Assembly: GCA_018399335.1 (NCBI GenBank)
Contig: JAGYNM010000009.1
Span: 1 to 41,229, forward strand
Reading direction: 5' to 3'
Length of the DNA: 41,229 bases
Origin: Bacteroidales bacterium
GTDB lineage: Bacteria > Bacteroidota > Bacteroidia > Bacteroidales > F082
The notes under the pieces were generated by a model, which saw nothing but the letters and a program-made list of their open reading frames with translations, searched no databases and was not told where the DNA came from. How positions within the stretch are numbered: the first letter of the stretch is position 1; each line of letters starts with the position of its first letter. The translations under genes were made by a program, and so were the position numbers. Positions 21,644 to 30,598 of the stretch are shown piece by piece.

Positions 21644-22464
21644 CAGTAGATGAGTATTAAATAGACAAAAACAAAAGGAACGGCATAAAAAGTCGCATCA
21701 AAGCGATCGAGAATTCCCCCATGACCAGGGATGATTTTTCCGGAATCTTTAACGCCTGCTTGTCGTTTGATCATGGATTCGATCAGATCGCCCAGACTTC
21801 CGGAAATTACAACCAAAATAGCAATTCCAGCGGCTTTTCCGGCTGGGATAAGTCCGGTAAATTCACTGAAAAGTAAGGCGGAGATTAGCGTAAAAACCAG
21901 ACCTCCAATACTTCCTTCCCAGCTTTTTTTCGGAGAAATACGTTCGAATAAACGGTGCTTGCCAAATTTTATACCGACGAGGTAAGCAAAAATATCATTA
22001 AGCCAGACCAAAATTATAACGGATAACAGCAAGTACGAACCTGCAATGTCTCCCAGAAGAGCATCGCTGTAAAAAAATAGCATCAGTCCGCTGGGCAGGG
22101 CTACCAAAAAGAATGTAGGCCAGTACATGCCTGCCAGATCCGTAAAAGTGTATTGCTTGCTAAACAGCGCATGCAGGAATGGAAACAGCAGTATGATAAT
22201 TGAAAGGGTCAGGAATTTAATTGGGAGCAATTGAAGGGCAACAGCTGCTAGGAGACCGAAAAGCAATACAGGAACGGATATCATCAGCAAACTATCGCGG
22301 AAGCCTGGTTTAGCATTTATTCGGAGGCGAATCATTTCGTCGGTGCCAAAACCAACTACTAAAACGAGTAAAGCCGCCAGCAGCCATTTATCGGTTAAGA
22401 TGCTGCCAGCAACCACTAGTGCAAACACGAGACCGTAAACCGTACGGATGATTAAATCTTTCAT
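21643..22464 (-). CDS. cdsA: Phosphatidate cytidylyltransferase
   Basis: An intact 273-residue protein with about eight hydrophobic segments. The CdsA signature lies at the C-terminus: GDLIESMIKRQAGVKDSGK followed by IIPGHGGILDRFD, with acidic residues that bind the metal and CTP. The enzyme makes CDP-diacylglycerol from phosphatidate and CTP in the inner membrane. It overlaps psd by one base. A candidate promoter lies directly upstream, so cdsA-psd may be separately transcribed from the LUD-ftsH-rsfS genes before it. Confidence 0.97.
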   Translation of the reverse strand: MKDLIIRTVYGLVFALVVAGSILTDKWLLAALLVLVVGFGTDEMIRLRINAKPGFRDSLLMISVPVLLFGLLAAVALQLLPIKFLTLSIIILLFPFLHALFSKQYTFTDLAGMYWPTFFLVALPSGLMLFFYSDALLGDIAGSYLLLSVIILVWLNDIFAYLVGIKFGKHRLFERISPKKSWEGSIGGLVFTLISALLFSEFTGLIPAGKAAGIAILVVISGSLGDLIESMIKRQAGVKDSGKIIPGHGGILDRFDATFYAVPFVFVYLILIY

Positions 22465-22501
22465 GCCAGTTGCATCTTTTCTGCCGCTTTCACGTCTATG
22501 A

Positions 22502-22509
22502 CAAAGTTA
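22502..22509 (-). promoter_or_regulatory. -7 element for cdsA-psd
   Basis: The minus strand reads TAACTTTG, an exact TAnnTTTG match, 37 bases before the cdsA ATG, in the 114-base gap after the LUD gene. A T-rich TTTTTC about 20 bases upstream may be a weak -33 element. Confidence 0.55.
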
Positions 22510-22578
22510 CACTATTTTTCAGAAAAACAGTATTTTCCATAGCTAAAAGCTTAAGGTAATGGTAGAAGTAATTCAGGT

Positions 22579-23226
22579 TTAAATATCATCGATCAAAAAA
22601 ACGACCAGCTCTTTTGGTCCGTGAGCACCCATTACCAGGGTTTTTTCAATATCTGCTGTGCGGCTAGGGCCGGTGACAAACACTATTTGAGGGGGCAACA
22701 CTTCAGGATAAGTCTGTTTTATTTCCTGGATTGCCGTTTTTAAATTAGGAACCACTTGCGAAGCATAAGCCATTATCAGTTGTATTTCGGGGAAGGCAAT
22801 CGACATGCGACTCCCTGCTTTTTGATCTGACAGCACAACAGTTCCACTTTGAGCAACCAAACTTTCGCAATCAGAAAGCCCAACCAATTGCTTGGTGTCT
22901 TGAGGAGGGTTTTCGTCGAAACTCATTTCGCCAGCCCGCAAAACCTGCTTCACTTTGCTGCTTTGTGTCCAAAGTGTGTTCCATTCCCGCTCTAGCATCA
23001 GCGTTTGCAGATATTCCAGAAACTGATGCTCATTTTCACAATAAACAAATTGTCCGCCTGCCTGAAGCAATTCCTTTGCAAAAGCTACTTCCAGTCCATC
23101 GCTATCTTTCACAGGCTTAAGCACAGGACTAATAAGATCAGTTTCGGGATAAGGCAGCGCAGTTTTTTCAATCAGTGCATTTCTGATTTTTGTCAGGATT
23201 TGCTCGCGTGAAGTGCTTTCTTTCAT
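22579..23226 (-). CDS. LUD (LutC/YkgG-type) domain protein
   Basis: An intact 215-residue protein. The C-terminal half has ESLVAQSGTVVLSD, IVFVTGPSRTADIE and VMGAHGPKELVVFL, which mark the LUD family. LutC is part of the LutABC lactate oxidation system, but here no lutA or lutB is adjacent, so a role in lactate use cannot be assumed. A single LUD gene between ftsH and cdsA recurs in Bacteroidetes. It begins 30 bases after the ftsH stop, likely in one operon with rsfS and ftsH. Confidence 0.9.
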   Translation of the reverse strand: MKESTSREQILTKIRNALIEKTALPYPETDLISPVLKPVKDSDGLEVAFAKELLQAGGQFVYCENEHQFLEYLQTLMLEREWNTLWTQSSKVKQVLRAGEMSFDENPPQDTKQLVGLSDCESLVAQSGTVVLSDQKAGSRMSIAFPEIQLIMAYASQVVPNLKTAIQEIKQTYPEVLPPQIVFVTGPSRTADIEKTLVMGAHGPKELVVFLIDDI

Positions 23227-23256
23227 ACTATTGCCGGATAGAATGTTTGTAGTCTG

Positions 23257-25371
23257 CTATTTTGGCGTAGGGATTTCTTCCTTTTTTTCCTGATCATCAG
23301 TATCTTGCGATTGATCTTTCTTCTCGTTGCCGGCAGGGGAGTTAGAAGTCACAGTTTCTTTATCCTCAGTCTTTTCAGTTTGTGCTTCAACTGGATGATC
23401 AGGTTTAACTTCTGCTTCAGGTTTTTTTCGTTCAGGCATTTCTTCTTTAATCCAGGGGCGTTTCCCAAAGATATTTTCAAGATCTTCACCAAAAATGACT
23501 TCTTTTTCAAGGAGTTTTTCGGCCAGATGGGTAAGCCCGTCTTTGTGATCCCGCAAAATTTGCAAAGCCCTTTGATAAGCTCTTTCGACCATATCGCTGA
23601 TTTCGCTGTCGATTACCTGATTGGTTTTTTCGCTGAAAGGCTTATTGAAAGCGTATTCCTGTTGTCCGGTAGAGTCGTAAAAACTAACATTACCAATTTT
23701 TTTACTCAAACCGTAATAGGTCACCATGGCATAAGCCTGCTTGGTTACTTTTTCGAGATCACTCAGGGCACCTGTTGAGATCTGACCAAAAATAACCTCT
23801 TCGGCTGCTCTGCCACCGAGGGCTGCGGTCATTTCGTCGAACATCTGATCGTAGGTTGTGATCTGTCGTTCTTCGGGAAGGTACCAGGCAGCGCCAAGCG
23901 ATTTTCCGCGGGGAACAATGGTAACTTTCACCAGCGGATGAGCATGTTCGAGCAGCCAGCTTACAGAAGCGTGTCCTGCTTCATGGAAAGCAACAACTTT
24001 CTTCTCGGAAGGAGAGATGATTTTATTTTTCTTTTCCAGTCCGCCAATGATTCTGTCGATGGCGTCCATAAAATCTTGTTTATTGATCGACTCACGATCG
24101 CGGCGTGCGGCAATCAAAGCTGCTTCATTACACACATTGGCAATGTCGGCGCCTGAAAATCCGGGTGTTTGTTTGGCCAGAAAAACATTATCCACATTTG
24201 AATCCAGCTTTAGCGGACGCATATGAACTTCAAAAATCTCTTTACGGCCTTCCAGATCAGGTAGTTCCACATAAATCTGACGGTCGAAGCGACCTGCGCG
24301 CATCAAAGCCCTGTCGAGTATATCGGCTCGGTTTGTTGCAGCTAAAACGATTACTCCGGAATTAGTTCCAAAGCCATCCATTTCTGTAAGCAACTGGTTC
24401 AAAGTGTTTTCGCGTTCGTCGTTTGCGCCGGTGGCGGGGTTTTTGCCTCTGGCACGGCCAATGGCATCAATTTCGTCGATGAAAATAATACAAGGTGATT
24501 TTTCTTTGGCCTGCTTAAAGAGATCGCGCACACGCGATGCCCCAACTCCAACAAACATTTCAACGAAATCGGATCCTGAAATACTGTAAAAAGGCACATG
24601 CGCTTCGCCTGCTACCGATTTGGCCAGCAAGGTTTTACCTGTTCCGGGAGGGCCAACCAACAGCACACCTTTCGGAATTTTGCCACCAAGTTTGGTGTAT
24701 TTATCCGGGGTACGAAGGAAATCTACGATCTCCATAATTTCCACTTTGGCTTCTTCCAGACCTGCAACGTCTTTAAAAGTAACGTTTACGTTTGTATTCT
24801 TATCAAAAAGCTGTGCTTTTGATTTGCCAATATTGAAGATCTGACCGCCGGCTCCTCCGCCTCCGCGGCTCATCATACGCATGATAAAGAACCACACGCC
24901 AATAAGTAAGGCGATAGGCAGAATCCAGCCTAAAATTTCGCCTCCCCAGTTGCGACGGTTTACATTGTTGATGTAAACAGGATCTGTCTGGCCTTCCTGG
25001 GCTTCCATGATGTCTTTTTCAAAACCTTCGATGGAACCGATGCGATAAACATAATCCGCTGTGCCGCCTCCCAAACTTTCGGACATTCCGCCGCCTTGTC
25101 CGTCAGGAAAATGCTTTTGTCGCGCGTCATCCGTGAGGTAGACCTCTGCAATTTCGCGATTGACCAGGTCAATTTTAGATACTTCTTTATCCTGAAGCAT
25201 CTGCAGCAACTCGCCTTTGTTGAGGTCTTTAGCACCTGTGTCCCAGTTCAAAAACTGTAAGCCAATAAAAACCACTGCCAACAATCCATAAACCCAGTAA
25301 AAATTGAATTTAGGTTTATTGTCGCCGGGTTTTGGGGCTTTATTTTTGTTTTCGTTTTGTGTTTCTTTCAT
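23257..25371 (-). CDS. ftsH: ATP-dependent zinc metalloprotease FtsH
   Basis: An intact 704-residue protein. Transmembrane helices lie at about 24-41 and 147-165 with a periplasmic domain between. The AAA+ domain has Walker A GPPGTGKT (240-247), Walker B IIFIDEID (295-302) and the second region of homology ([20 protein letters not shown]). The zinc site HEAGH is at 463-467. After the protease domain, a ~70-residue charged tail (from about 635) is rich in Glu, Lys, Pro and Asp and looks unstructured. FtsH extracts and degrades membrane proteins and unstable regulators. A glycine-rich linker RGGGGAGG follows the second helix. It lies 23 bases after rsfS. Confidence 0.98.
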   Translation of the reverse strand: MKETQNENKNKAPKPGDNKPKFNFYWVYGLLAVVFIGLQFLNWDTGAKDLNKGELLQMLQDKEVSKIDLVNREIAEVYLTDDARQKHFPDGQGGGMSESLGGGTADYVYRIGSIEGFEKDIMEAQEGQTDPVYINNVNRRNWGGEILGWILPIALLIGVWFFIMRMMSRGGGGAGGQIFNIGKSKAQLFDKNTNVNVTFKDVAGLEEAKVEIMEIVDFLRTPDKYTKLGGKIPKGVLLVGPPGTGKTLLAKSVAGEAHVPFYSISGSDFVEMFVGVGASRVRDLFKQAKEKSPCIIFIDEIDAIGRARGKNPATGANDERENTLNQLLTEMDGFGTNSGVIVLAATNRADILDRALMRAGRFDRQIYVELPDLEGRKEIFEVHMRPLKLDSNVDNVFLAKQTPGFSGADIANVCNEAALIAARRDRESINKQDFMDAIDRIIGGLEKKNKIISPSEKKVVAFHEAGHASVSWLLEHAHPLVKVTIVPRGKSLGAAWYLPEERQITTYDQMFDEMTAALGGRAAEEVIFGQISTGALSDLEKVTKQAYAMVTYYGLSKKIGNVSFYDSTGQQEYAFNKPFSEKTNQVIDSEISDMVERAYQRALQILRDHKDGLTHLAEKLLEKEVIFGEDLENIFGKRPWIKEEMPERKKPEAEVKPDHPVEAQTEKTEDKETVTSNSPAGNEKKDQSQDTDDQEKKEEIPTPK

Positions 25372-25394
25372 TTTTGCTTTCTGAAATAAAAATC

Positions 25395-25772
25395 TTAGTC
25401 CTCATCGGAATAGGTAACAACCTTTGCATCAGCCCATAAGGATTCGAGCTGGTAAAAATTACGTGTATTATCGAGGAAAACGTGTACCACCACATCAACG
25501 TAGTCTATCAAAATCCATTCCGAATTTTCGAAACCTTCTTTGTTATATGCAATGGCACCACATTCTTTTTTTACATTTTCCAAAATCTTATCTGCAATGG
25601 CATCCACTTGTGTGTGTGAACTGCCATGGCAAATTAAAAAATAATCGGTTACAGCACTGCCGATTTTTTTGAGGTCTAATGCCACGATATCTTTTCCTTT
25701 GCCTTCCTGCATTGTCTTTACAGCTACTTCAAGGATGTTTTCGGCCTTATCTGACTGATGTCTGATTCTCAT
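25395..25772 (-). CDS. rsfS: Ribosome silencing factor RsfS
   Basis: An intact 125-residue protein of the RsfS/Iojap/YbeB family. Diagnostic segments are DIVALDLKKIGSAVTDYFLIC near the start and EGFENSEWILIDYVDVVVHVF near the end. RsfS binds ribosomal protein L14 and blocks joining of the subunits in slow growth. It is the first gene of the likely rsfS-ftsH-LUD operon and is divergent from birA, with 132 bases between them. Confidence 0.96.
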   Translation of the reverse strand: MRIRHQSDKAENILEVAVKTMQEGKGKDIVALDLKKIGSAVTDYFLICHGSSHTQVDAIADKILENVKKECGAIAYNKEGFENSEWILIDYVDVVVHVFLDNTRNFYQLESLWADAKVVTYSDED

Positions 25773-25797
25773 GAATGGGTAAATTTTAAATAAACAA

Positions 25798-25805
25798 CAA
25801 AATTA
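25798..25805 (-). promoter_or_regulatory. -7 element for the rsfS-ftsH operon
   Basis: The minus strand reads TAATTTTG, an exact TAnnTTTG match, 25 bases before the rsfS ATG. The -33 region is not clear. Confidence 0.55.
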
Positions 25806-25876
25806 GGCTTTTTTGGTTTAACTGCCTTCAGCTCTTTTTACCACAAACTGTAATAGCAGGGTTGATTTTAAAAGCA

Positions 25877-25884
25877 TAATTTTG
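25877..25884 (+). promoter_or_regulatory. -7 element for birA
   Basis: TAATTTTG matches TAnnTTTG and lies 20 bases before the birA ATG. With the rsfS element it forms a divergent promoter pair of about 80 bases. Confidence 0.55.
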
Positions 25885-25904
25885 TCCTGAAATCACAATT
25901 CGTA

Positions 25905-26684
25905 ATGAAGCAAGAAGTTTTTCAGGAGTTTAACCTCAACTTTTTAAAGTCTGTTGATTCCACAAATCTTTGGATGCAGGACAGGATTAATCAGCAGAAA
26001 ACCATAGCAAATCAGGTTCTATGTGCTGAATACCAGACTGGTGGACGTGGTATGGGCGAAAACAGATGGCATAGTGAAGAAGGACAAAACTTATTGTTCA
26101 GCATTGGAATGGACGCATCTTTTATTCCGGCCTCAGAGCAGTTTTTGATTACCCAAATGATTGCGCTGGCAATTGTTGACGAATTGTCAGACCGGATCGA
26201 TCCAACAAAGATTAGTATTAAGTGGCCAAACGACATTTTTTTTGAAGAAAAAAAGTTGGGTGGAATTCTGATATCCAATACTATTCGTGCTTCTCGTCTG
26301 GATCAATCTGTGATTGGGGTGGGTTTAAATATCAACGAGATCAATTTTCCCAAATGGATTCCCAGACCGGTTTCAATGCGTTCGATTCGCAACAAAAACT
26401 ATGATTCTCTGGATATTTTGAAAGGTATATTGAAGCAATTTTCTTTCAGAATGGATCAGGCTAAAAATTCTGATGATGGCGTATTAGGGATTACACAGGA
26501 TTACCATCAAAAATTATTTAGGCTTGACGAATGGTACGTTTATGAATTGGACAATTCCCGAATTGAATTGAAAATAAGGGGAATAGGAGAGTTTGGAATG
26601 TTAATACTCGAAAATCGCGCAGGCAAAACAATCAGCTGCGATTTTAAAGCTATCCGTTTTTTATTTGATGATGAGCTGTTTTAG
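25905..26684 (+). CDS. birA: Biotin--[acetyl-CoA-carboxylase] ligase
   Basis: An intact 259-residue protein. The biotin-binding GGRGMGENRW loop is at about 46-55 and KWPNDIFFEEKKLGGIL at about 106-122, both typical of the BirA/LplA catalytic domain. There is no N-terminal helix-turn-helix, so this is a monofunctional ligase and not a repressor. It attaches biotin to the carrier protein of acetyl-CoA carboxylase through biotinyl-AMP. Its end overlaps the end of the convergent SRPBCC gene by 4 bases. Confidence 0.95.
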   Translation: MKQEVFQEFNLNFLKSVDSTNLWMQDRINQQKTIANQVLCAEYQTGGRGMGENRWHSEEGQNLLFSIGMDASFIPASEQFLITQMIALAIVDELSDRIDPTKISIKWPNDIFFEEKKLGGILISNTIRASRLDQSVIGVGLNINEINFPKWIPRPVSMRSIRNKNYDSLDILKGILKQFSFRMDQAKNSDDGVLGITQDYHQKLFRLDEWYVYELDNSRIELKIRGIGEFGMLILENRAGKTISCDFKAIRFLFDDELF

Positions 26685-27076
26685 AAGCTTTGAACGGCCA
26701 GTTTGTCAGCCATAATTTCAACAAGATTTTGCAGAGGACGTTTTGCCATCATGGCCAGCATCGGATTCAGGCTGGCCTGAAGTTGAATTTTGACAAGCGT
26801 TTTTGCATCATCTTCTTTGAGGTGAGCCAAAAGCTCAAATTCGAACGGACTTTTGCCCTCCGGAACCAGCCTGATGAGCTTTCCGGGCAGGGACTGTTCT
26901 ACTTTTAGGCTCAGGCTTGTCATCCCTTTGATGGTGAAGGAACATTTTTGTGCTTCTGCTTTGTAATCAATGATTTGCTCCGGCATCAGCTTTTCCAGGT
27001 TGCGCAGATCGTTTAGAAAGTCATAAACTTTTGCTGCAGGAGCATCAATATTTTGCCATTTGCTTTCAAAATCCAT
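26681..27076 (-). CDS. SRPBCC (START/Bet v1-like) family protein
   Basis: An intact 131-residue protein. The start MDFESKWQNIDAPAAKVYDFLNDLRN is typical of polyketide-cyclase-like SRPBCC proteins, where the first helix follows the first strand. The family forms a helix-grip fold with a cavity for hydrophobic ligands; the ligand here is unknown. It begins 12 bases after the pyrE stop, so they are likely co-transcribed. An SRPBCC gene beside pyrE recurs in this phylum but I know of no shown functional link. Confidence 0.85.
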   Translation of the reverse strand: MDFESKWQNIDAPAAKVYDFLNDLRNLEKLMPEQIIDYKAEAQKCSFTIKGMTSLSLKVEQSLPGKLIRLVPEGKSPFEFELLAHLKEDDAKTLVKIQLQASLNPMLAMMAKRPLQNLVEIMADKLAVQSF

Positions 27077-27088
27077 ACTTTGAGGTGT

Positions 27089-27736
27089 TTATTGTTGATC
27101 GCTCCAGGCTTCCGGGTTGAGGCGCCACTGGATAAGCGATTGCAGATCTTTTTCGGTAATATAGTTGTCTTCGCTGGCTTTGCGTATCAAACTTTCGTAA
27201 TCGGTAAGGGTGGTAAGTTCGCAGTTTAGATGTTTGAAATTGTCAGCTGCCTTTTGAAGTCCGTAGGTAAAAATCGCCATCATGCCTTTTACTTCCAATC
27301 CTTTTTCGCGCAATGCATCAACAGCTTTGAGGCTGCTTCCACCCGTCGAAACAAGGTCTTCGATCACAACAGCCGACTGTCCTTTTTCCACTACACCTTC
27401 TACCTGGTTATGCATTCCGTGCGATTTTTTTTCGGAACGTACGTAGGCAAATGGCAATCCAAGTTCTTGAGCAACAAGTGCTCCCTGAGCAATGCCTCCT
27501 GTGGCAACACCAACAATGATGTCGGGCTTTTCGTACCTGTCGAGAATAGCTTGCACAAATTGCTGCCGGATGTGTGTTCTGATTTTCGGATAGGAGAGGG
27601 TAATCCGGTTGTCGCAATATATTGGGCTCTTTAATCCCGATGCCCAGGTGAATGGCTTCGACGGATTCAGTTTTATCGCTTTGATTTGCAGCAGAAAGCC
27701 TGCAAGTATGGCAGCTTCTTCTTCTTTAAAATTCAT
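27089..27736 (-). CDS. pyrE: Orotate phosphoribosyltransferase
   Basis: An intact 215-residue protein. SGLKSPIYCDNR at about 34-44 is the orotate/PRPP segment. The PRPP-binding loop AVVIEDLVSTGGSS is at about 122-135, and the catalytic loop with KK is SEKKSHGMHN (101-110). The enzyme joins orotate to PRPP to form OMP in de novo pyrimidine synthesis. It is divergent from the Nudix gene (117 bases between coding starts) and followed by the SRPBCC gene. Confidence 0.96.
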   Translation of the reverse strand: MNFKEEEAAILAGFLLQIKAIKLNPSKPFTWASGLKSPIYCDNRITLSYPKIRTHIRQQFVQAILDRYEKPDIIVGVATGGIAQGALVAQELGLPFAYVRSEKKSHGMHNQVEGVVEKGQSAVVIEDLVSTGGSSLKAVDALREKGLEVKGMMAIFTYGLQKAADNFKHLNCELTTLTDYESLIRKASEDNYITEKDLQSLIQWRLNPEAWSDQQ

Positions 27737-27803
27737 AAAAAAGGATTTTTGTTGAATACCTGATCGAATTCGTTTTCCACTTTAGAAATTGATTTTTATA
27801 GGC

Positions 27804-27811
27804 TAACTTTG
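27804..27811 (+). promoter_or_regulatory. -7 element for the Nudix gene
   Basis: TAACTTTG matches TAnnTTTG exactly and lies 42 bases before the chosen ATG at 27854. Confidence 0.55.
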
Positions 27812-27853
27812 GGGGCTCTATGATTATTGTGTGTCACAAAATCACTTTTGCAA

Positions 27854-28477
27854 ATGTATAAAGTTTTTCACGAAAACAGATGTCTGCATCTTCTGCAAAA
27901 TGAAACTGCTTTTGAGGAAAAAGCGGCTAACGAAACACAAGCTGATTGGGATGGAAAAATTGCTCAAATCAAGCGATGGCTGAGTGATCCGACTGAACCA
28001 GATAATTTGTTTATTCCATTAGCTGGTATAGATCCGATGGATTTCCTGGCAAAAATTTTTCAGTTTAGGCAAGCTGCTGGTGGAATATTGCTGCACGATA
28101 ATGCAATCATTATAATTGAGCGCAATGGTATCCCTGATTTGCCCAAGGGACATCAGGAAAGTGATGAAAGTATTGAGGAGACTGCTGTTCGGGAAGTTGT
28201 TGAAGAAACCGGATTGCAACTGATTAAACTGAAAAATAAACTTGGTGAGAGTTTACATTGTTATTGGTGGAATGACCACTGGGTTTTAAAGCAAACCAGC
28301 TGGTATAGCATGGTTTTGGAAGGTGCGTTCGAGCCTGTTCCGCAAAGCGTGGAAGGAATATCTTCCGTTAAAAAACTTCAGGCTCATCAGCTGGATGGTT
28401 TTTTGGCGTCAACTTATCGCTCCATCAGGGAAACTTTGGGTACACAAATGTCAGAGCTCTTATCTGACTTTAAATAA
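27854..28477 (+). CDS. Nudix hydrolase
   Basis: The start ATG at 27854 (MYKVFHENR) gives 207 residues; the frame is open from a GTG at 27827, but the extra residues have no family character. The Nudix box starts at about residue 99: G-x5-E, seven residues, then REVVEETGL, a perfect match to the consensus that binds the metal and diphosphate. An N-terminal ~85-residue region precedes the Nudix fold. The enzyme hydrolyses some nucleoside diphosphate linked to another group; the substrate is unknown. It lies 55 bases upstream of coaD. Confidence 0.93.
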   Translation: MYKVFHENRCLHLLQNETAFEEKAANETQADWDGKIAQIKRWLSDPTEPDNLFIPLAGIDPMDFLAKIFQFRQAAGGILLHDNAIIIIERNGIPDLPKGHQESDESIEETAVREVVEETGLQLIKLKNKLGESLHCYWWNDHWVLKQTSWYSMVLEGAFEPVPQSVEGISSVKKLQAHQLDGFLASTYRSIRETLGTQMSELLSDFK

Positions 28478-28532
28478 TCGCAAACGGAAAAGTAATTTTA
28501 TTGTAGTTTAGCCCTTTAAAAACTCCTTGAGC

Positions 28533-28997
28533 ATGAAGAAAATTGCAGTTTTTCCCGGATCTTTCGATCCCCTTACACTTGGGCATGAGTCATTGGTGCT
28601 GAGGGCTTTGCCTTTATTTGACGAGATTATCATTGCCATTGGGATCAATGCCTTGAAAACTTATTTTTTCCCTTTAGAAAAGCGACAGGCCTGGATAGAA
28701 AAGGTGTTTAAGGATTATCCAACAATAAAAGTTACTACTTATACCGGCCTAACTGTGGATTACTGCCGGAAAGTGAATGCCCATTATATTTTGCGGGGAT
28801 TGCGCACTTCTGCCGATTTTGAATTTGAACGTAGTATCGGTCAGGTAAACAAGAAATTGTATCCTGAGATTGAAACAGTTTTTTTACTCACCACTCCTGA
28901 GCTTACTGCGATCACATCCAGTGTGATACGTGATGTTGTGCGTAATAATGGAGATGCATCACAGTTTGTGCCCGAAGGAGTTGATCTGACAATATAG
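28533..28997 (+). CDS. coaD: Phosphopantetheine adenylyltransferase
   Basis: The ATG at 28533 gives 154 residues, a normal length; the two extra upstream codons from a TTG are not needed. VFPGSFDPLTLGH carries the nucleotidyltransferase T-x-G-H motif (His18), and TAITSSVIRDV is the second ATP-binding motif. LRGLRTSADFEFE is also typical. CoaD adds AMP to 4'-phosphopantetheine, the penultimate step of coenzyme A synthesis. The thioredoxin-fold gene starts 25 bases after its stop. Confidence 0.96.
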   Translation: MKKIAVFPGSFDPLTLGHESLVLRALPLFDEIIIAIGINALKTYFFPLEKRQAWIEKVFKDYPTIKVTTYTGLTVDYCRKVNAHYILRGLRTSADFEFERSIGQVNKKLYPEIETVFLLTTPELTAITSSVIRDVVRNNGDASQFVPEGVDLTI

Positions 28998-29022
28998 TTT
29001 GAGCTCAGGCGTTTCTTGTGTT

Positions 29023-30408
29023 ATGATGCAAAAGGTATTTCGACTGATTTTCTTTTTAGTTTTTTTCTTTCAGTTGCTGCTGCTTAGCGCTCAAACGGTT
29101 GAAATTACAGGAAACTGTAACCGGCCTGGAGCTTTGATTCGTTTGATTGCCTATTCCGATTTACTGAATATGCATGCTGAAACAAAAGCGCAAACCTATG
29201 CAGATGAAAACGGAGCTTTTCAATTGCAGACAAATATTTCGCAGATTGGCGTGTATGAAATAGCTGTTGAATTAGAGCGTGTTATGTTGGTTTTGAAACC
29301 TGATTCAAAATATGACTTTACTATTCACTTGGAAACAGAACAGGCTAATTTGTCTTATTTCGACAAAGCACCTCCGGCATTATTGATTAACCAAGCTGAT
29401 GATGATGGCTTGCAAATTCAGCTGGAAAATATTGACAGACAGGTAAATAACTTCGCTATTGATCATTTTAAGGAGTTATATCAACTGCGGCGTTATCCAT
29501 TGCTCGACACCCTGGAACAGCAGTTGAAAAGATCTTTATCATCTGGCAATGAGGATTATGTAAAGGAGTATGCCCGTTATAAACTGGCTGCTTTGGAAAT
29601 GGCTGTGAAGAGGAACGGAGGCAGGCAAATCATTGCTGATTATTTTCAGCATCAACCGATTCGTTATCAAATGGAGCCATACATGAACCTTTTCAAAGAA
29701 TTGTTTAAGGATTACCTCCTGCATAATCGCACAATCAATACATCAGAGTTGGTAGCGATGCGTGTTGGAGATTATAATAACTGGCGAAATATTTTGCGTA
29801 GCGATAGTCTCTTACGTGATGATTCAGCATTGGCCGACCTCATCATCGTCCAATCCCTCAAAGATTTCTATTACAATGCCCGATTTGACAGGCTGGCTGT
29901 CAGGGATTATTTGACTTTTCTTGCCAGTGATGCGGCAACGGAACCATTGCGACAAATGGCGAATCACGTTTTGACAGCATTCGACTTTTTGGCAGCAGGG
30001 ACAGCAGCACCTGATTTTAGTCTCGAAAATGCAGCGCAAGAACAAAAGCAGTTAGCTGATTTTACCGGAACAGCTGTGATGCTGGTTTTTGTTGATAATT
30101 CATGTCCGGTTTGCGAGATGTTATTTCAAAATTTGGAAGACATCCAACAAGCCTTCGAAAATAACTTTCAGATTGTTGTAATGGCCTTTGAACGAGAAGC
30201 TTATTACGCCAAACACTTGAATGATATGGGATACGAATGGGAAGTTTTAAAAATCAACCCAACTGATATATTGCTGCTCGAAGCCTATAATATTCGAACT
30301 TTTCCGGAACTGGTATTCCTCACTGCCGAGGGAAATATTGGCATGGCCCCAATACCTTCCGACGAAATCCCGCTAAAATACCACCTTAATCGGCTAATCA
30401 ATAAATAA
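29023..30408 (+). CDS. Exported thioredoxin-fold (TlpA/redoxin-like) protein
   Basis: From ATG 29023 (an adjacent ATG at 29026 is equally possible) the protein has 461 residues. A signal peptide (MMQKVFRLIFF...LLLLSAQT) ends at about residue 25, without a clear lipobox. A beta-rich region resembling the N-terminal domain of Bacteroidetes TlpA-like proteins covers about 27-110, then a helical middle part. From about residue 326 a redoxin domain starts with GTAAPDFSLENA, with an active-site CPVC at Cys361 and Cys364. It probably acts in the periplasm as a thiol-disulfide reductase; partners are unknown. It is likely co-transcribed with coaD. Confidence 0.85.
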   Translation: MMQKVFRLIFFLVFFFQLLLLSAQTVEITGNCNRPGALIRLIAYSDLLNMHAETKAQTYADENGAFQLQTNISQIGVYEIAVELERVMLVLKPDSKYDFTIHLETEQANLSYFDKAPPALLINQADDDGLQIQLENIDRQVNNFAIDHFKELYQLRRYPLLDTLEQQLKRSLSSGNEDYVKEYARYKLAALEMAVKRNGGRQIIADYFQHQPIRYQMEPYMNLFKELFKDYLLHNRTINTSELVAMRVGDYNNWRNILRSDSLLRDDSALADLIIVQSLKDFYYNARFDRLAVRDYLTFLASDAATEPLRQMANHVLTAFDFLAAGTAAPDFSLENAAQEQKQLADFTGTAVMLVFVDNSCPVCEMLFQNLEDIQQAFENNFQIVVMAFEREAYYAKHLNDMGYEWEVLKINPTDILLLEAYNIRTFPELVFLTAEGNIGMAPIPSDEIPLKYHLNRLINK

Positions 30409-30510
30409 TTTAAGGGCGTTTAGCCTATATTTTAAACTGAAATTAAGGCAATAAATTTTTTCGGAGCCAACAAATTAAGTATCGTTTTCACCTATTTAAA
30501 TTAAACCCGT

Positions 30511-30518
30511 TAACTTTG
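30511..30518 (+). promoter_or_regulatory. -7 element for secA
   Basis: TAACTTTG matches TAnnTTTG exactly, 80 bases before the secA ATG. A TTTTCA at about 30485-30490 may be a weak -33 element. Confidence 0.55.
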
Positions 30519-30598
30519 CCCTCTGATGATTTGCCTGCGCAATGGAATGATTGTTGCTGGTTGAAATAATTGCAAATAAGATACAATCCAATAATCCT

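Noticed and set aside
22579-23226. Lactate utilisation operon (lutABC)
   Set aside because: Only a LutC-like gene is present; neighbours are ftsH and cdsA.
30551-30598. Longer SecA start 16 codons upstream
   Set aside because: The extra residues are not conserved in SecA, and MFGLIKK at 30599 is the typical start.
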